A stretch of DNA of 64,000 nucleotides. Source: CAZDFU01 sp964504985. Its GTDB lineage: Bacteria; Patescibacteriota; Microgenomatia; Daviesbacterales; UBA10151. Under the pieces are notes generated by a model, which was not told where the DNA came from, made no database searches, and saw nothing but the letters and a program-made list of their open reading frames with translations. Position 1 is the stretch's first letter. Every line of letters starts with the position of its first letter. A program made the translations under genes and the position numbers. Where the stretch lies: contig CAZDFU010000001.1 of NCBI GenBank assembly GCA_964504985.1, forward strand, positions 24,088-88,087. The letters run 5' to 3'. Positions 41,915-50,065 of this stretch are shown one piece after another.

Positions 41915-44500
41915 TTATATATCAAGGGTTGCAAGCTTAGCATGCGTTTGGATGAATCTTTTTCTTGGCGGAACTTCATCACCCATTAACATGGTAAATA
42001 CCTCATCAACTGCTGTGGCATCTTCAATTGTCACCTGTTTTAAAACCCTATTTTCAGGATTCATGGTTGTTTCCCAAAGCTGATCTGGATTCATTTCCCC
42101 CAGCCCTTTATATCTTGAGATGATTATCTGTTGTGAATCACCCATTACCTTAACGTTCTGGTTCTTTTCTTCATCAGAATATGCATATCTTAAATCTTTG
42201 CCTTTTTGTAATTTATATAGTGGAGGCTGAGCTATATATAAATATCCTTTAGTAATAACTTCAGGTAAGTATCTGAAAAAGAAAGTTAATAACAGTGTTC
42301 TGATATGTTCCCCATCAACATCTGCATCAGTCATAATAATTATCCTGTGATACCTAACCTTTCCATAATCAATTGTGTCCCCTATCCCTGTCCCTAGGGC
42401 AATAACCAATGCTTTAATCTCCTCAAACTCCAGAATCTTATCCAGTCTTGCCCTTTCAGTATTTAGAATTTTGCCTCTTAAAGGTAAAATTGCCTGGAAT
42501 TTTCTGTCTCTGCCTTGCTTGGCGCTGTTATGAACAAAAACACCAGCAGAAAGGGCGAAATTATGTGTTTCTGGGACTTCCAAATCATAAACATCAATTT
42601 TTTCTTCAATCTTTCTAATGCTTTTAATTTTATGATTATAGTGATATACAGCATCTTTTAGCTTTTGGGTGTCGCCATTAAAGAATCTGTCAGTTATTGT
42701 AGTTAATTTAATCAAAGATCTATCTTTAGCCTCTTTACGTATTTGGTTGTAACTTTGTTCATTTATAGTTCCTTCCTCTTCATAAAGCTTTTTTAATACT
42801 TGTAATGCTTTATTTAAATATGTTTTATGATGAATTTTACTTTCAAAGTTAGATAAATCCTTTGTTAGAGGCATTAAAGAGTCTTCAGGTTTCAATTGTT
42901 GTGCTTGTTTATAAGAGCCATCTCTCAACATAAATTTATGATCAGGAGTGCATATAATTTTTTCATTACTATCTAAAGTAACTTCAATTACTTGGGTGTT
43001 TGTTTTTGTTTTCCTGACATTAATAATCTCACTTATACCAAGAGAGCCATCATTTTTTATTGTGTAGCAATAATTTCTTTTAGATTGACTTTGTTCTTTT
43101 AAAAGATTTATGAAAGAAAGATTTCTTCCGTCAACTAGCGCTATTTGTGTGTCACCGGAAAAACAGCCTCCTGCTGAATCACCTTCTACTATGTATAACT
43201 CAGACTCTGCTGCATCCCTGTTTTGGCAATCTGCCAGTTTACCAGGTAAGGTCATTCCCTCTAAGGCGCCTTTTCTAATAACAGCATCTTTAGCTGCTCT
43301 GGCAGCTGCCCTGGCTCTGGCAGCAAGTAATACTTTTTCCAGAATTCTTCTGCCCTCATTTGGATTTTCTTCAAAATACATATCCAAACCTTCTTTAACT
43401 ACCTGGGCTACAATTGGCTGGACTTCTGCATTTCCTAATTTCTCTTTTGTTTGTGATTCAAACTGAATTCTTTCTGAATCCATTTTTATAGAAACAACAG
43501 CAGTTAAGCCTTCCTTCATATCCTCCCCTGTTAAGTTTTCATCTTTTTCCTTTAAGGCCTCAATCTTTCTGGCATAATCATTAATAGAACGGGTTAAAGC
43601 AATCCTAAACCCTGTTAGGTGGCTTCCTCCTTCTGTGGTAGGGACTACATTGGCAAAGCTTTCTACATTTTCTGCAAAGCCGTCATTATATTGGATGGCT
43701 ACTTCTACATCTATTCCGTCCACCACTCTTTGAAAGAGGATTGGTTCCGGGTGAATTAAGGCTTTATTTTTATTTAGATGTTTAATTAGGGTAGCTAAGC
43801 CTGATTGAAAATAGAAATGACTTTCCTGTCCTGTCCTTTCATCATAAAGGTGGAAGAAAATGCCTGCCACCAGGTATGCTACCTGTTTAAGCTGTTTTTC
43901 CAGTCTGTCAAATTCTGCTGTGATGGTTGAAAATATAGTTTTGTCTGCTAAAAAAGTGATTTTAGTACCGCTTTTGGCAGTCCAGTTAAAGTTACTCTTA
44001 TATGGTACTTTACTGTCTTTAGGAAGGGGTGCAACCTTGCTTTGGGCTTTACCCTGGGAATATTCCTGAAAAAATTCTTTTCCATCTCTTCTGACCTCTG
44101 CCCTGGCATATTCTGATAAAGCGTTTACAGCAGATACACCTACTCCATGTAATCCTGTTGATACCTTATAACCTCCCTGCCCAAACTTCCCGCCTGCATG
44201 AAGGGTGGTCATGATTACCTCAAGAGCTGATTTGCCTACCTTTGGATGAATGTCAACCGGAATTCCTCTTCCATCATCTGCCACAGTGACATAATTATCC
44301 TCATGCAAGCTTACCCAGATGCTTTTGGCATGACCGGCCAGGGCTTCATCAATGGAGTTATCAACAACCTCTTTAACAAGATGGTGCAGGCCTCTTAAGT
44401 CTGTTGAACCAATATACATTCCAGGCCTTTTGCGTACTGGTTCCAAACCCTCTAAAACTTGGATCTGTTCAGCTGAATACTTTGAGGAGTCTTTAGGCAT
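41915..44500 (-). CDS. gyrB: DNA gyrase subunit B with mini-intein
   Basis: The 861-codon gene encodes the ATPase subunit. The GHKL ATPase domain (EVVDNSIDEALAG with the catalytic Glu and Asn, DDGRGIPVD) is followed by the transducer and the TOPRIM domain (LYIVEGDSAGG). After Gly445 a 213-residue intein interrupts the TOPRIM motif; the extein resumes SAKQGRDRKFQAILPLRGK. Without it GyrB is 648 residues, a normal size. The DxD metal site is in IIIMTDADVDGEHI. It lies 19 nt downstream of holB and upstream of murC. Confidence 0.97.
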   Translation of the reverse strand: MPKDSSKYSAEQIQVLEGLEPVRKRPGMYIGSTDLRGLHHLVKEVVDNSIDEALAGHAKSIWVSLHEDNYVTVADDGRGIPVDIHPKVGKSALEVIMTTLHAGGKFGQGGYKVSTGLHGVGVSAVNALSEYARAEVRRDGKEFFQEYSQGKAQSKVAPLPKDSKVPYKSNFNWTAKSGTKITFLADKTIFSTITAEFDRLEKQLKQVAYLVAGIFFHLYDERTGQESHFYFQSGLATLIKHLNKNKALIHPEPILFQRVVDGIDVEVAIQYNDGFAENVESFANVVPTTEGGSHLTGFRIALTRSINDYARKIEALKEKDENLTGEDMKEGLTAVVSIKMDSERIQFESQTKEKLGNAEVQPIVAQVVKEGLDMYFEENPNEGRRILEKVLLAARARAAARAAKDAVIRKGALEGMTLPGKLADCQNRDAAESELYIVEGDSAGGCFSGDTQIALVDGRNLSFINLLKEQSQSKRNYCYTIKNDGSLGISEIINVRKTKTNTQVIEVTLDSNEKIICTPDHKFMLRDGSYKQAQQLKPEDSLMPLTKDLSNFESKIHHKTYLNKALQVLKKLYEEEGTINEQSYNQIRKEAKDRSLIKLTTITDRFFNGDTQKLKDAVYHYNHKIKSIRKIEEKIDVYDLEVPETHNFALSAGVFVHNSAKQGRDRKFQAILPLRGKILNTERARLDKILEFEEIKALVIALGTGIGDTIDYGKVRYHRIIIMTDADVDGEHIRTLLLTFFFRYLPEVITKGYLYIAQPPLYKLQKGKDLRYAYSDEEKNQNVKVMGDSQQIIISRYKGLGEMNPDQLWETTMNPENRVLKQVTIEDATAVDEVFTMLMGDEVPPRKRFIQTHAKLATLDI
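42527..43165 (-). other. GyrB mini-intein without homing endonuclease (213 residues)
   Basis: The element runs from Cys446 (CFSGDTQIALVDG) to VFVHN before Ser+1 (SAKQGRD). Block B is CTPDHKFMLRDGSYK and block F KIDVYDLEVPETHNFAL. No LAGLIDADG helix is present; about 70 residues between the splicing blocks may be a remnant domain. Insertion site and several stretches (RKTKTN, CTPDHKFMLRDGSYK) resemble, from memory, the GyrB intein of Synechocystis. Confidence 0.96.
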
Positions 44501-44519
44501 AGTTTGAAGTGTTAGTTTA

Positions 44520-45200
44520 TCATACTTTGGAGGGCATGACTAGCATTAGATATTCTAAAATTGCCCTGGTATTTACATTCTGTTTTGCCCACTGCTCTGC
44601 CTGTAAAAGTTCCTTTAAAAATAACATATCTTTTAAAGCCCCCTTTTCTTTTTGGGAGTGTAAGTACTGGCGGAAATCAGCTATTAATTCTTTTAAAAAT
44701 TGGTCTTTGTCTTTAAGTTTTTCTATATATTCAAAGCGTTCCTGAGGGCTTTGTGACAATAGTTTTTCCACATCAGATTTGGTATCTAATTTCTCAGGTT
44801 GTGCAGGAGAGTTTAATTTAATAATCTGGCATCTTGATAATAAGGTTGGCAAAAGAGAAGCATCGTTTCTTGCTGCTAAGATTAGCAAAGCTCCCTTTGG
44901 TGGTTCTTCCAGGGTTTTTAGCAGGGCATTTTGGGCTTCAACAGTAAGGTTTGAAGCATCTTCCAAAACAACCACCCTGCCTTTGGCTGAATATGGTTTT
45001 ATAGAAAAATGTGTTTTTATTTGTCTGGCCTGTTCAATTCCCAATTTATCATCTGCTTTAAAATACAACAGATCAGGATGTGTGACTAAATTTTCCCTAG
45101 GTTGCCTACCTAGTCCACCTCCCAGGTGGGATTTTAGCAGGAGGTCTATTTCTTCTTTTCTTACATCAAGACACTGGGAAATCAAAAGCCTTGCAATCAT
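44520..45200 (-). CDS. holB: DNA polymerase III delta-prime-like clamp-loader subunit
   Basis: The 226-residue protein has the clamp-loader core: GIEQARQIKTHFSIKP, VVVLEDASNLTVEAQNALLKTLEEPP (the Walker B-like region) and the S-R-C motif in LPTLLSRCQIIKL. The usual N-terminal P-loop section is missing, so the protein is short, and the first 45 residues include a palindromic repeat read as S-H-L-G-G-G-L-G-R-Q. Delta-prime subunits do not need ATP binding, so it may still function. It is divergent from pilB and 19 nt upstream of gyrB. Confidence 0.85.
   Translation of the reverse strand: MIARLLISQCLDVRKEEIDLLLKSHLGGGLGRQPRENLVTHPDLLYFKADDKLGIEQARQIKTHFSIKPYSAKGRVVVLEDASNLTVEAQNALLKTLEEPPKGALLILAARNDASLLPTLLSRCQIIKLNSPAQPEKLDTKSDVEKLLSQSPQERFEYIEKLKDKDQFLKELIADFRQYLHSQKEKGALKDMLFLKELLQAEQWAKQNVNTRAILEYLMLVMPSKV
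45095..45131. repeat. Related palindrome-bearing repeat, copy 3 (in holB)
   Basis: This copy shares CCCTAGGT and then the 22-bp 3' block with the M1 peptidase copies (6106 and 7140) but differs in the 6-7 nt between. It can form two hairpins, CTAGGT/ACCTAG and CCACCT/AGGTGG. In holB it lies on the noncoding strand and is translated in frame. Confidence 0.85.
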
Positions 45201-45213
45201 AGCCGAATTTTAA

Positions 45214-45226
45214 CATAATGATTATA
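45214..45226. promoter_or_regulatory. Back-to-back -10 boxes, holB and pilB
   Basis: On the plus strand CATAAT (45214-45219) ends 6 nt before the pilB ATG at 45226. On the minus strand TATAAT (45221-45226) ends 20 nt before the holB ATG at 45200. The boxes lie 1 nt apart. Confidence 0.45.
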
Positions 45227-46938
45227 TGCCAAGTCCTGCTGCCCAAGCACAAGGAAATACCATTGAAGAAATCCTTTTTAAACAGGGATTGTTAACCTCA
45301 GACCAGCTGTCTGCTGTAAAACTGGAAAGCATCAATTCAGGCCAGAGCATTGATAAAATAATCCTGCAGCATAACCTTGTTCCTTTGGATAAAATTACCC
45401 AGGCAAAAGCCCAGATTCTAAGTGTCCCTTTTATTAAACTGGAAGGAAAGGCAATTTCTGCTGAAGTTTTAAACCTTGTTCCTGAACCAGCTGCCAGACG
45501 TTATCAACTTATTCCTTTTGAAAAAACAAATGATGAACTTTGGGTGGCTATGGAAGATCCTTTAGACATTCAAATTATCCAGTTCGTAGAAAAACGCAGC
45601 GGAATGAGAGTCAAAGCGTTTTTGGCTTTGAAGGAAGATATCACTAAGGCTATTGGCGAGCAATATTCTCAAAATTTAACTTCAGATGTAACTTCTGCTT
45701 TAAAAGAAGTCCAGTCAGTCAGGCCTGAAGAACAGGTTGCCCATGAGACAGGGATTATTAGCGATGCCCCTGTCTCCAATATTATTAACCAGCTGCTTGA
45801 GTATGCTATTAAAGTCCGCGCCTCAGATATTCATATTGAGCCTCAGGATGACAGAACCAGGGTCAGGTATAGGATTGACGGGATTTTACGGGAAAAAATC
45901 CTCTTGCCAAAAGGGGTGCATGATGCCCTGGTTTCCAGAATAAAAATATTATCTGTTTTAAAAATAGATGAAAAAAGGCTGCCTCAGGATGGACGTTTTT
46001 CCTTTTCTTTTGGGCCAAATGAGGTTGACCTGCGTATTTCTACAGTTCCCACAGTATTTGGAGAAAAGGTGGTGATGAGGCTTTTGCCTAAATCAACTGC
46101 TGCCCCTACCCTTTTGGAACTGGGTTTAAGAGGTGTATCTTTTAAGGCATTGGAGAGCCAGCTTCTTAGGACTCATGGGATTATTTTAATTTGTGGTCCA
46201 ACAGGTTCAGGTAAGACTACTACTCTTTATTCAATTTTGACTAAAATTTCTACCACTAAGGTAAATGTGGTTACAATCGAAGATCCAGTGGAATACCAGA
46301 TTTCAGGGGTAAACCAGGTTCAGGTTAATCCTCAAATTGGTTTGACTTTTGCTTCAGCTTTAAGAAGTTTTTTAAGGCAGGACCCTAATATTATCATGGT
46401 TGGTGAGGTTAGGGATACTGAGACTGCTGATTTGGCAATCCAAGCTGCTTTAACCGGCCACCAGGTTTTTTCTACAGTTCACACTAATTCATCTGCAGGT
46501 GCTCCCCCCAGGCTTTTGGATATGGGGGTTGAGCCATTTCTTTTGACATCTGCTTTAAATGCAGTTGTTGGGCAAAGAGTAGTTAGAAAGATCTGCCCTC
46601 ATTGTAAGACAGAAATTAATGTTCCACAAGAAGTAACAGAAAGCATCAAGAAAATCCTGGGAAAATTTGCCTTAAATCAAAACAGCGGGATAAAACTTTA
46701 TAAAGGCAGGGGTTGCCAGTATTGTTCAAATACAGGCTACCTTGGAAGAATAGGGATATTCGAGGTTTTAGTACTTACAGATAAGATTGCCAAGCTGGTA
46801 TTAGAACATGCTTCAGCCAACACTATTGAAGAAGAATCAGTGGCAGAGGGCATGATTACCATGAAACAGGATGGGTATTTAAAAGCGGTGGAAGGGGTAA
46901 CAACATTAGAAGAAGTCCTGCGCGTAGCACAGGACTAA
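45226..46938 (+). CDS. pilB: Type IV pilus assembly ATPase PilB
   Basis: The 570-residue motor powers pilus extension. An MshEN-type N-terminal domain (residues 10-150) precedes the GspE/PilB ATPase: ASDIHIEPQ, Walker A GPTGSGKTTT (about 324), the Asp box and VGEVRDTETADLA with Walker B, and HTNSSAGAP with the His box. A four-cysteine zinc site (CPHCK and CQYCSN) marks PilB rather than PilT. It heads the pilus operon, with pilT 3 nt downstream. Confidence 0.96.
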   Translation: MPSPAAQAQGNTIEEILFKQGLLTSDQLSAVKLESINSGQSIDKIILQHNLVPLDKITQAKAQILSVPFIKLEGKAISAEVLNLVPEPAARRYQLIPFEKTNDELWVAMEDPLDIQIIQFVEKRSGMRVKAFLALKEDITKAIGEQYSQNLTSDVTSALKEVQSVRPEEQVAHETGIISDAPVSNIINQLLEYAIKVRASDIHIEPQDDRTRVRYRIDGILREKILLPKGVHDALVSRIKILSVLKIDEKRLPQDGRFSFSFGPNEVDLRISTVPTVFGEKVVMRLLPKSTAAPTLLELGLRGVSFKALESQLLRTHGIILICGPTGSGKTTTLYSILTKISTTKVNVVTIEDPVEYQISGVNQVQVNPQIGLTFASALRSFLRQDPNIIMVGEVRDTETADLAIQAALTGHQVFSTVHTNSSAGAPPRLLDMGVEPFLLTSALNAVVGQRVVRKICPHCKTEINVPQEVTESIKKILGKFALNQNSGIKLYKGRGCQYCSNTGYLGRIGIFEVLVLTDKIAKLVLEHASANTIEEESVAEGMITMKQDGYLKAVEGVTTLEEVLRVAQD

Positions 46939-46941
46939 ATT

Positions 46942-47994
46942 ATGAATATACAGCAACTATTGGAATTAACCATTCAAAGAAATGCCTCTGATTTACACCT
47001 TTCAGTTGGCTTTCCTCCTATGCTTAGAATTCATGGAGAATTAGTGACTGTGGTAGGCAGTGAGGCAGTTACTCCAGAGCAGATGGAGGGTGCTTTAAAT
47101 ACAGTTTTAAATAAAGTTCAAAAAGATTTATTTTTGGAGAATCTAGAATTGGATTTTTCCCTGGAATTACCAAACAAAGGCAGGTTTAGGGTTAACCTGT
47201 TCCGGCAGAAAGGCCATCCTGCTTTTTCATTCAGGTTGATTCCAGCCAAAATCCCCCTGCTTTCTAGCCTTGGTTTTCCTAAAGTTGTGGAGAAAATCCC
47301 AGAAGTAAAACAAGGTTTTGTTTTGGTGACAGGCCCGACAGGACATGGTAAATCAACCACCTTAGCCTCCTTTATAAACCAAATCAATCAAAGCCGTGCT
47401 GAACATATCTTAACTATTGAGGACCCTATTGAGTATGTTTATCCTCCAGGCAGGTCTCTTATTGATCAAAGGGAAATGTTTTTGGATACAAAATCCTGGG
47501 ATAATTCCTTAAAAGCTGCCCTTAGGGAAGACCCTAATGTAGTATTAATTGGTGAGATGAGGGATCTTGAGACAATCTCATCTGCCATGACAATTGCTGA
47601 AACAGGACATTTAGTTTTTGCTACCTTACATACCAACTCAGCTTCACAGTCAATTGACAGGATTATTGATGTTTTTCCAGAGATTCAGCAGCCTCAAATC
47701 AGGCTTCAGTTAGCTGCTACCTTAGAAGCAATATTATCTATCCGTTTAATACCTACTCTTCAGCCCGGCAGGATTTTGGCCACTGAGGTTTTATTTGCCA
47801 CACCCCCAATCAGAAACATTATCCGCGAAGGAAAAACTTATTTAATTGATAATGTTATTGAAACATCTTCTGAGTCTGGAATGCAGGTTTTGGAAAAGTC
47901 ACTGGCAGATTTGGTAAAAGCGGGCAAAATCTCTGAAGAAACAGCCTTAAGGTATGCCCTGCGCCCAAATTTGCTAATGAAATTACTTGGGTAA
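46942..47994 (+). CDS. pilT: Twitching motility ATPase PilT
   Basis: The 350-residue retraction motor has the PilT layout: ASDLHLSVG near the start, Walker A GPTGHGKSTT (about 131), the VLIGEMRDLETI Walker B and ATLHTNSA. There is no zinc motif. The second Walker A residue is His rather than Ser, a mild variant. It directly follows pilB, so both extension and retraction motors are made together, and the pilus is probably retractable. Confidence 0.95.
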   Translation: MNIQQLLELTIQRNASDLHLSVGFPPMLRIHGELVTVVGSEAVTPEQMEGALNTVLNKVQKDLFLENLELDFSLELPNKGRFRVNLFRQKGHPAFSFRLIPAKIPLLSSLGFPKVVEKIPEVKQGFVLVTGPTGHGKSTTLASFINQINQSRAEHILTIEDPIEYVYPPGRSLIDQREMFLDTKSWDNSLKAALREDPNVVLIGEMRDLETISSAMTIAETGHLVFATLHTNSASQSIDRIIDVFPEIQQPQIRLQLAATLEAILSIRLIPTLQPGRILATEVLFATPPIRNIIREGKTYLIDNVIETSSESGMQVLEKSLADLVKAGKISEETALRYALRPNLLMKLLG

Positions 47995-48060
47995 CAATTA
48001 GCAATTAGAGACTAGCAAATAGCAATTAGTTATTTACAACTATTCTCTAATCACTAAAGT
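47995..48060. repeat. Simple CAATTAG/ACTAGCAA-type repeat between pilT and pilC
   Basis: Near-tandem units CAATTAGCAATTAG, ACTAGCAAATAG and CAATTAGTTATT fill most of the gap. Similar degenerate units lie near other gene ends in the window. No promoter is clear inside it. Confidence 0.6.
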
Positions 48061-48108
48061 ATGGCTGAATTTATCTATGAGCAAGCTCTAGATAAAAGAG
48101 ATTATTAA
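48061..48108 (+). CDS. 15-residue mini-ORF duplicating the pilC start
   Basis: The ORF reads M-A-E-F-I-Y-E-Q-A-L-D-K-R-D-Y-stop. Its first 18 nt are identical to the start of pilC at 48117, and the preceding GT matches too, so 20 bp are duplicated. It is either a decayed duplication of the pilC start or a leader peptide; the stop lies 8 nt before the pilC ATG. Confidence 0.4.
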   Translation: MAEFIYEQALDKRDY

Positions 48109-48116
48109 TATTATGT

Positions 48117-49319
48117 ATGGCTGAATTTATCTATAAGGCAAAAGATATTTATGGAGTTTCTCATACCGGGGATATCAAAACCTCTGATGAACACCTAGCT
48201 GCCTCTACCCTGCGTAAAAAAGGTTTAATTGTTATTTCCCTAAAACGCAAAAACTCAACAGGTAATAAATTTCTCGATAAATTCTTAAACAGAGTAGGTT
48301 TTTCAGAGCTGGTTGTTATCACCAGGCAATTATCTACCATGGTTTCAAGCGGATTGGTTTTATCTGATGCCATAGATATTTTGCATGAGCAGCAAAACGA
48401 AGGGCCTTTAAAAAAAGTCCTGCAGGAAGTATCAGGGGATATTAAAGGAGGTTTTACTTTAGCTCAAGCCTTAGGTAAACATCCCGGTATTTTTCCCCAT
48501 TTGTATGTTAATTTAGTTAAAGCCGGTGAGGCTTCGGGTAAACTTGACCAGGTTCTTTTGCAAATGGCAGAAGGATTGGAGAAAGATAAAGAATTTAAGG
48601 CCAGGGTTAAGGGAGCAATGATTTATCCGGTTGTAGTTTTGGGAATGATGGTAGTAGTTATCATAATTATGATGGTGTTTGTTATACCCAAACTTACTTC
48701 ACTTTATCAACAATCTACCATGGATTTGCCTTTACCCACAAAAATATTAATTGGGACTTCAAATCTTTTTATTAACTTTTGGTGGCTGGGGATAATTTTA
48801 ATTGTTGTTTCAGCCTTAGCTTTTAACAGATGGAATAAAACGCAGTCAGGAAAGATTTTTATAAGTAGGATACTTTTAAAGATGCCTATTGTTGGAAAAA
48901 TTATAACTAATGTTATTTTAACTAATTTTAACAGGACTTTTGGGCTTTTGGTATCTGCCGGTATTCCCCTTTTGGAGGCAATAGGTATTGTTTCTGATTT
49001 AACAGAGAATGCTGTTTTTAAAAAATCCTTAAAAACAGCATATGAAGGGGTGGAGAGAGGCCTTCCTTTCTCCTCACTTTTAGGTTCTGATATTTTTCCC
49101 AAGATTGTGGGACAGATGGTTAAAGTTGGTGAGGAAACAGGAAAAACAGATGAGATATTTTTTAAGTTGGCGGAGTATTTTGAGTCTGAATCCGATCATT
49201 TAATTAAAAATTTGACTGTGGCTATTGAGCCGATAGTGCTTATTATTTTAGGTATTGGTGTTGGGTTTTTAGTCATTTCCATCATTTTGCCAATATACAA
49301 GTTAACTACTTCCTTCTAA
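48117..49319 (+). CDS. pilC: Type IV pilus inner-membrane platform protein PilC
   Basis: The 400-residue protein holds two T2SSF domains (about 60-185 and 265-388) and three membrane helices. FSELVVITRQLSTMVSSGLVL and TFGLLVSAGIPLLEA are the typical domain starts. It is the platform on which PilB and PilT act. Its first codons are duplicated just upstream. The major prepilin gene follows. Confidence 0.95.
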   Translation: MAEFIYKAKDIYGVSHTGDIKTSDEHLAASTLRKKGLIVISLKRKNSTGNKFLDKFLNRVGFSELVVITRQLSTMVSSGLVLSDAIDILHEQQNEGPLKKVLQEVSGDIKGGFTLAQALGKHPGIFPHLYVNLVKAGEASGKLDQVLLQMAEGLEKDKEFKARVKGAMIYPVVVLGMMVVVIIIMMVFVIPKLTSLYQQSTMDLPLPTKILIGTSNLFINFWWLGIILIVVSALAFNRWNKTQSGKIFISRILLKMPIVGKIITNVILTNFNRTFGLLVSAGIPLLEAIGIVSDLTENAVFKKSLKTAYEGVERGLPFSSLLGSDIFPKIVGQMVKVGEETGKTDEIFFKLAEYFESESDHLIKNLTVAIEPIVLIILGIGVGFLVISIILPIYKLTTSF

Positions 49320-49323
49320 GGTA

Positions 49324-49354
49324 TTGACTTATTAGATAAAGATATGAATACAAT
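49324..49354 (+). promoter_or_regulatory. Possible promoter of the first prepilin gene
   Basis: TTGACT (49324-49329) and TACAAT (49349-49354) are separated by 19 nt, longer than ideal. It lies in the 78-bp gap after pilC. The following strong ribosome-binding site (49385-49392) suggests the first prepilin is expressed above its operon neighbours. Confidence 0.35.
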
Positions 49355-49384
49355 GAATTAAGAGAAAACTTTAAAATTATGAAA

Positions 49385-49392
49385 GGGGGTGA
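49385..49392 (+). promoter_or_regulatory. Strong ribosome-binding site of the first prepilin
   Basis: GGGGGTGA matches the 3' end of 16S rRNA over eight bases and lies 5 nt before a TTG at 49398. It decides the start: a GTG at 49389 in the same frame is itself part of this site and unlikely to be used. Confidence 0.6.
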
Positions 49393-49397
49393 ATAGT

Positions 49398-49991
49398 TTG
49401 AAAAAATCTGCTCAGGTCCAATTAAAACGGACTTACGGTTTCACGCTGGTGGAACTTTTGGTAGTTATCGCAATTATTGCCATTCTGGCAGCAGTTGTTG
49501 TTTTGATCATAAACCCCCTGGAATTAACAAGAAGAGGTAGGGATGCAGCCAGACTTTCTGATCTTGCAAATCTGCAAAATGCCATTAATGTAGCTGTACA
49601 AGAAGCAACAAATTCTGGGGCTGCAATTCTTTGTAATGGGGCAGCTTATCCTTGTGGCGGGAGCGGTACAGGCGCAGGAAGAAGCGGTGGAGCAGGTGCA
49701 GGAACAAGAGTGGTTGATGGAACAGGGTGGGTAAAAGTTAACCTGGGATCTTCACAAAGTGTTTCAGTGCCAACATTGCCTGTTGATCCAACCAACAATG
49801 AGACCTATCATTACACCTATTGTGCAGACAATGATGCTTGGGAAATTAACGCGGTTTTGGAATCAGAACAACAGAGGACTAAGATGGCCAATGATGGTGG
49901 AAATGAAAACGCAACTGATACAACCGGCCGTTATGAAGTAGGATCCAATTTGGGATTAATTGCTCTTTCGGGTGGGAGTTGTACTTACTAA
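49398..49991 (+). CDS. Type IV prepilin (likely major subunit)
   Basis: The prepilin of about 197 residues begins with a short basic leader and the class III cleavage motif Y-G/F-T-L-V-E-L-L-V-V with Glu5, then a hydrophobic helix (IAIIAILAAVVVLIINPL). The globular part has four cysteines and a Gly/Ser/Ala-rich loop (residues about 85-105). The strong ribosome-binding site and position next to the prepilin peptidase gene suggest the main pilus subunit. The start is TTG. Confidence 0.88.
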   Translation: MKKSAQVQLKRTYGFTLVELLVVIAIIAILAAVVVLIINPLELTRRGRDAARLSDLANLQNAINVAVQEATNSGAAILCNGAAYPCGGSGTGAGRSGGAGAGTRVVDGTGWVKVNLGSSQSVSVPTLPVDPTNNETYHYTYCADNDAWEINAVLESEQQRTKMANDGGNENATDTTGRYEVGSNLGLIALSGGSCTY

Positions 49992-50065
49992 TAGCTATCA
50001 GATATCTGTCATCAGTCGTCAGATTGTTGCAATTAAAAGTCTGAAAGCTGAAGACTGAAAGCTAT
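49992..50065. repeat. Degenerate CTGAAAG/TCAGTC repeat between prepilin and pilD
   Basis: The gap is made of short units such as ATCAGTCGTCAG and CTGAAAGCTGAAGACTG. The last 28 nt (50038-50065) recur, inverted and with one mismatch, at 61929-61956, where they overlap the rpsP stop codon. Confidence 0.75.
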
